DNA of 64,000 nucleotides from JANQPA01 sp964628385 (lineage in GTDB: Bacteria > Bacteroidota > Bacteroidia > Chitinophagales > Saprospiraceae): positions 31,901 through 95,900 of the forward strand of contig CAZVOD010000009.1 in assembly GCA_964628385.1 (NCBI GenBank), written 5' to 3'. The notes beneath the pieces are model-generated. The model ran no database searches and had not been told where the DNA came from. It saw only the letters and a program-made list of their open reading frames with translations. A program made the translations under genes and the position numbers. This document shows, piece after piece, positions 61,939 to 64,000 of the stretch (position 1 is the stretch's first letter; every line of letters starts with the position of its first letter).

Positions 61939-63867
61939 TTATTGCTTTTCCAGACGCTCGATTAGCCTGGCAGAAATACGGATAAAGTCAGGTTCAGTGA
62001 TCAATCCTACCAGTTCATCTTTTTGAACGACCAGCAGACAACCTTTTTTGTGGTTTCTCATCAGCGTAATTGCTTCCAGGATAGTAGCTGACGGTGCAAT
62101 GGTTAAGGGTTCACTGACCATGACATCTTTTACGAGTGCAGGTTTGCTCTCTCCTGAGATGAGATCTCGTCTAAGAAAATGTTTGAGCAGCAAATTAGAC
62201 GTAATTAGGCCGGAAAGTCGACCTTTTGAATCTTCTACCGGTACGTGTTGTAGGCCTCTCCATTGCATCATTTCCGCAACCAATTCCAGGACATCATCTT
62301 TTTGCACCGTAAACAAATCAGTATCCATAAACTCTTCCACTTTTAATTTGGACGGTAGGTAATCATCCAGGTCAACGGTTTTGGGCTGTTCCCAGGTGTG
62401 AACGGGCTTACCCTGCGATTGATTCTTCAATGTACAGGCCGTTAGGATCGTCAGGGCCTCATCCCGGTCTACTTCTTTGATAAGCTTAGAAAAGGATCTT
62501 AAACTCCAGCGAGCTCCGTTGGTATGCATCTTGGCTCTTTCTTCTATGATGCCAAGGTATTTATCGATATCAGCGCTATCAACCTGCCGGCTCTTTAGGC
62601 CTTCGCGTGCAATAGGCAATAGCTCCTCCAGAATCAGATCCGAGGCAGATATTTTTTTATCATCAAACCAGGTAAATTTAGAATCTACACCGAACTGTGC
62701 GGCTTTACCAAAATTATCGCGAGCATCTTCCCAGCTCATTCTATCACGAACATCTTTGTGGTGTATTGCCATTCCTTCCATAGCGCCCAGCCAAAAAGCG
62801 GCATTCGCCACTTCATCTATAATGGATGGCCCGGCCGGCAGTACCCGGTTTTCTATCCTGAGATGTGGTTTGCCATTATCACTGATGCCGTAGCAGGGTC
62901 GGTTCCAGCGATATACAGTAGAATTATGAACCTGTAAAGCCCTGAGCCGGGGTACTTTATTTTCTCTGATCATAGCCAGGGAGTCTTCCTGTACATCAGC
63001 GCTGAGTAATACCCTAAACCTAGCAATATCCTCTTTGTAAATATCCATAATGGATTCATCCAGCCAATGACGCCCAAAACTAACCCTCGGGCTGCGTTCT
63101 CTGAGGTGATCATGAGTAGTTCTAACATCCAGGGCCTGCTGGAAAAGGGCAATCCTGCTTTCGTGCCACAAGCGTTTACCAAAAACAATGGGCGAATTGG
63201 CAGCCACCGCAATGACAGGAGCTGTAAGCGCCTGTGCAATATTGTAATACTGAAGAAAATTAGAAGGATTAACCTGTAGATGTACCTGAAAGCTGGTATT
63301 ACAAGCTTCCAAAAGAGGAGAATCATGCTTTACCAACAATTCATCTATCCCCATAAGTCGAAGTTCGTATGCCGAACCAATAAGCTGTTGATTGATGGCA
63401 TCAATAAGTGCTTTATATCTTTTTGTAGGCGTCAAATTGTGCAACTCCAGGTCAAACTTGCGCATAGTCGGTAATATCCCGGTAAGAATATAATCACAGC
63501 CCATTTTATGAAGCTCCTGCTGTATGATATTGAGGTGCCGACTGGTTTCTGATTCCATTTGCGACAAACAGCTGCCCTTAAATTCCTTGGGTTCTAGATT
63601 GATTTCCAGATTGAACTTGGCAATTTCTGTTTCTACCCAGGGATAATCAGTTAGTTTTTCCAATACTTCCATCGCAACGGTAGCCGGTTTAAGGGTTTTT
63701 TTATCGATAAGGAACAATTCCTGCTCCGCTCCTATGCGCATGGTATCGTTTTCGAACCAATCATTTTCCAACATATATTCCAATGCTTCCACATCGCGAA
63801 GAAGATTCTTGACAAAATTTTGCATCTGAGAATTATCTGATGCCAGTGATACTTTATGCTCGCCCAT
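61939..63867 (-). CDS. GCS2-family carboxylate-amine ligase fused to two CBS domains
   Basis: The 642-residue product matches the glutamate-cysteine ligase type 2/YbdK fold in residues 15-500: GAEQELFLIDKKTLKP, FNLEINLEP, AANSPIVFGKRLWHESRIAL, HLRIENRVLPAGPS and a C-terminal WSLRSF block. Residues about 515-642 are a CBS pair (VEEFMDTDLFTVQKDDVLEL and VKDVMVSEPLTIAPSATILE). The ligase could form gamma-glutamyl or related amide bonds; the true substrate is unknown. CBS domains usually bind adenine nucleotides, which suggests energy-state control. No signal peptide is present, so it is cytoplasmic. Confidence 0.88.
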   Translation of the reverse strand: MGEHKVSLASDNSQMQNFVKNLLRDVEALEYMLENDWFENDTMRIGAEQELFLIDKKTLKPATVAMEVLEKLTDYPWVETEIAKFNLEINLEPKEFKGSCLSQMESETSRHLNIIQQELHKMGCDYILTGILPTMRKFDLELHNLTPTKRYKALIDAINQQLIGSAYELRLMGIDELLVKHDSPLLEACNTSFQVHLQVNPSNFLQYYNIAQALTAPVIAVAANSPIVFGKRLWHESRIALFQQALDVRTTHDHLRERSPRVSFGRHWLDESIMDIYKEDIARFRVLLSADVQEDSLAMIRENKVPRLRALQVHNSTVYRWNRPCYGISDNGKPHLRIENRVLPAGPSIIDEVANAAFWLGAMEGMAIHHKDVRDRMSWEDARDNFGKAAQFGVDSKFTWFDDKKISASDLILEELLPIAREGLKSRQVDSADIDKYLGIIEERAKMHTNGARWSLRSFSKLIKEVDRDEALTILTACTLKNQSQGKPVHTWEQPKTVDLDDYLPSKLKVEEFMDTDLFTVQKDDVLELVAEMMQWRGLQHVPVEDSKGRLSGLITSNLLLKHFLRRDLISGESKPALVKDVMVSEPLTIAPSATILEAITLMRNHKKGCLLVVQKDELVGLITEPDFIRISARLIERLEKQ

Positions 63868-63878
63868 ATGATTACAAA

Positions 63879-63907
63879 TTGTGAATGTTCCTGATTAGTT
63901 ATATTTG
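63879..63907 (+). promoter_or_regulatory. Possible divergent promoter reading off the right edge
   Basis: TTG (63879-63881) and TATATTTG (63900-63907) are 18 bases apart, close to the Bacteroidota -33/-7 pattern. Any gene it drives lies beyond the window. Confidence 0.3.
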
Positions 63908-63949
63908 TCTCAAATTACACATAAATTATCTAGATGAGGAGAAATAATA

Positions 63950-64000
63950 GAAGTTGTTTAAGAATGTGGGGTTATAGTTGAAGGCAAAGGCTTGTGCAGC
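63950..64000 (+). repeat. Dispersed repeat copy at the right edge
   Basis: GAAGTTGTTTAAGAATGTGG and the following TTATAGTTGAAGGCAAA match the left part of the 60506 element and, more weakly, 36154. The copy is cut by the window end, so it may be the end of a longer mobile element. Confidence 0.55.

Noticed and set aside
1..64000. tRNA, rRNA or riboswitch
   Set aside because: No cloverleaf, conserved rRNA segment or known riboswitch core was recognised by eye in the spacers; a covariance-model search would be needed to exclude small RNAs.

Overview
The window comes from a member of the Bacteroidota, probably a Cytophagales-type gliding or marine bacterium. The supports are type IX secretion (T9SS) parts of the PorP/SprF and OmpA/PD40 kind, a giant PKD/Ig adhesin, several possible TAnnTTTG promoters, a BlaI/M56 pair, tandem sigma/anti-sigma genes, and housekeeping genes (obg, adk, prs, rplY, ligA, aconitase) in Bacteroidota-like arrangements. 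No rRNA, tRNA or CRISPR array was recognised.

Layout. Positions 1-9144 (minus) hold a T9SS adhesin locus: a PorP/SprF-like protein, a TPR/PD40/OmpA protein and the first 1,704 codons of a giant adhesin that runs off the left edge and contains three identical 471-bp tandem repeats. Positions 9145-16497 hold a secreted beta-helix protein, a PLP-dependent serine/threonine ammonia-lyase or racemase, a small membrane protein, a glycosylasparaginase and an ABC-2 transporter pair. A decayed acetamidase/formamidase lies at 16555-17217. Positions 17226-20490 (minus) carry adk, obg and a sugar-kinase/RapZ-C fusion. Positions 20885-22808 are an ECF sigma factor, its likely anti-sigma factor and a Spy-like periplasmic sensor, followed by a cluster of strong palindromes. 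Then come PBP1A, aconitase, a TPR lipoprotein, ligA, a PhyH-family oxygenase, an acyltransferase, a CotH-kinase surface protein, an NlpC/P60 lipoprotein, an omega-amidase-like hydrolase, rplY, prs, an NfeD-like protein, a polyprenyl synthase and a helical-repeat protein.

Positions 43246-46069 form a BlaI/M56 signalling operon with a candidate BlaI operator overlapping its promoter. The M56 protein also has TonB-C and T9SS-sorting-like domains. Next are an Ig-like lipoprotein, xerD and a divergent ECF sigma factor. Positions 49547-54466 encode a type I secretion-like set (ABC exporter, HlyD adaptor, TolC channel) in which the exporter's nucleotide-binding domain has lost several catalytic motifs. 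Positions 54472-61815 (minus) form a MacAB-like operon (adaptor, ATPase, two permeases) continuing into an NtrC-family regulator and a histidine kinase. A sigma-54-like promoter and repeated TGTCCG sites lie upstream of it, which suggests autoregulation. The last gene is a GCS2-family carboxylate-amine ligase fused to CBS domains.

The items most worth follow-up are the sigma-54 efflux/two-component circuit, the degenerate ABC exporter, the perfect adhesin repeats, the kinase/RapZ-C fusion, the M56/TonB/T9SS fusion, and several small inverted-repeat elements in the spacers.
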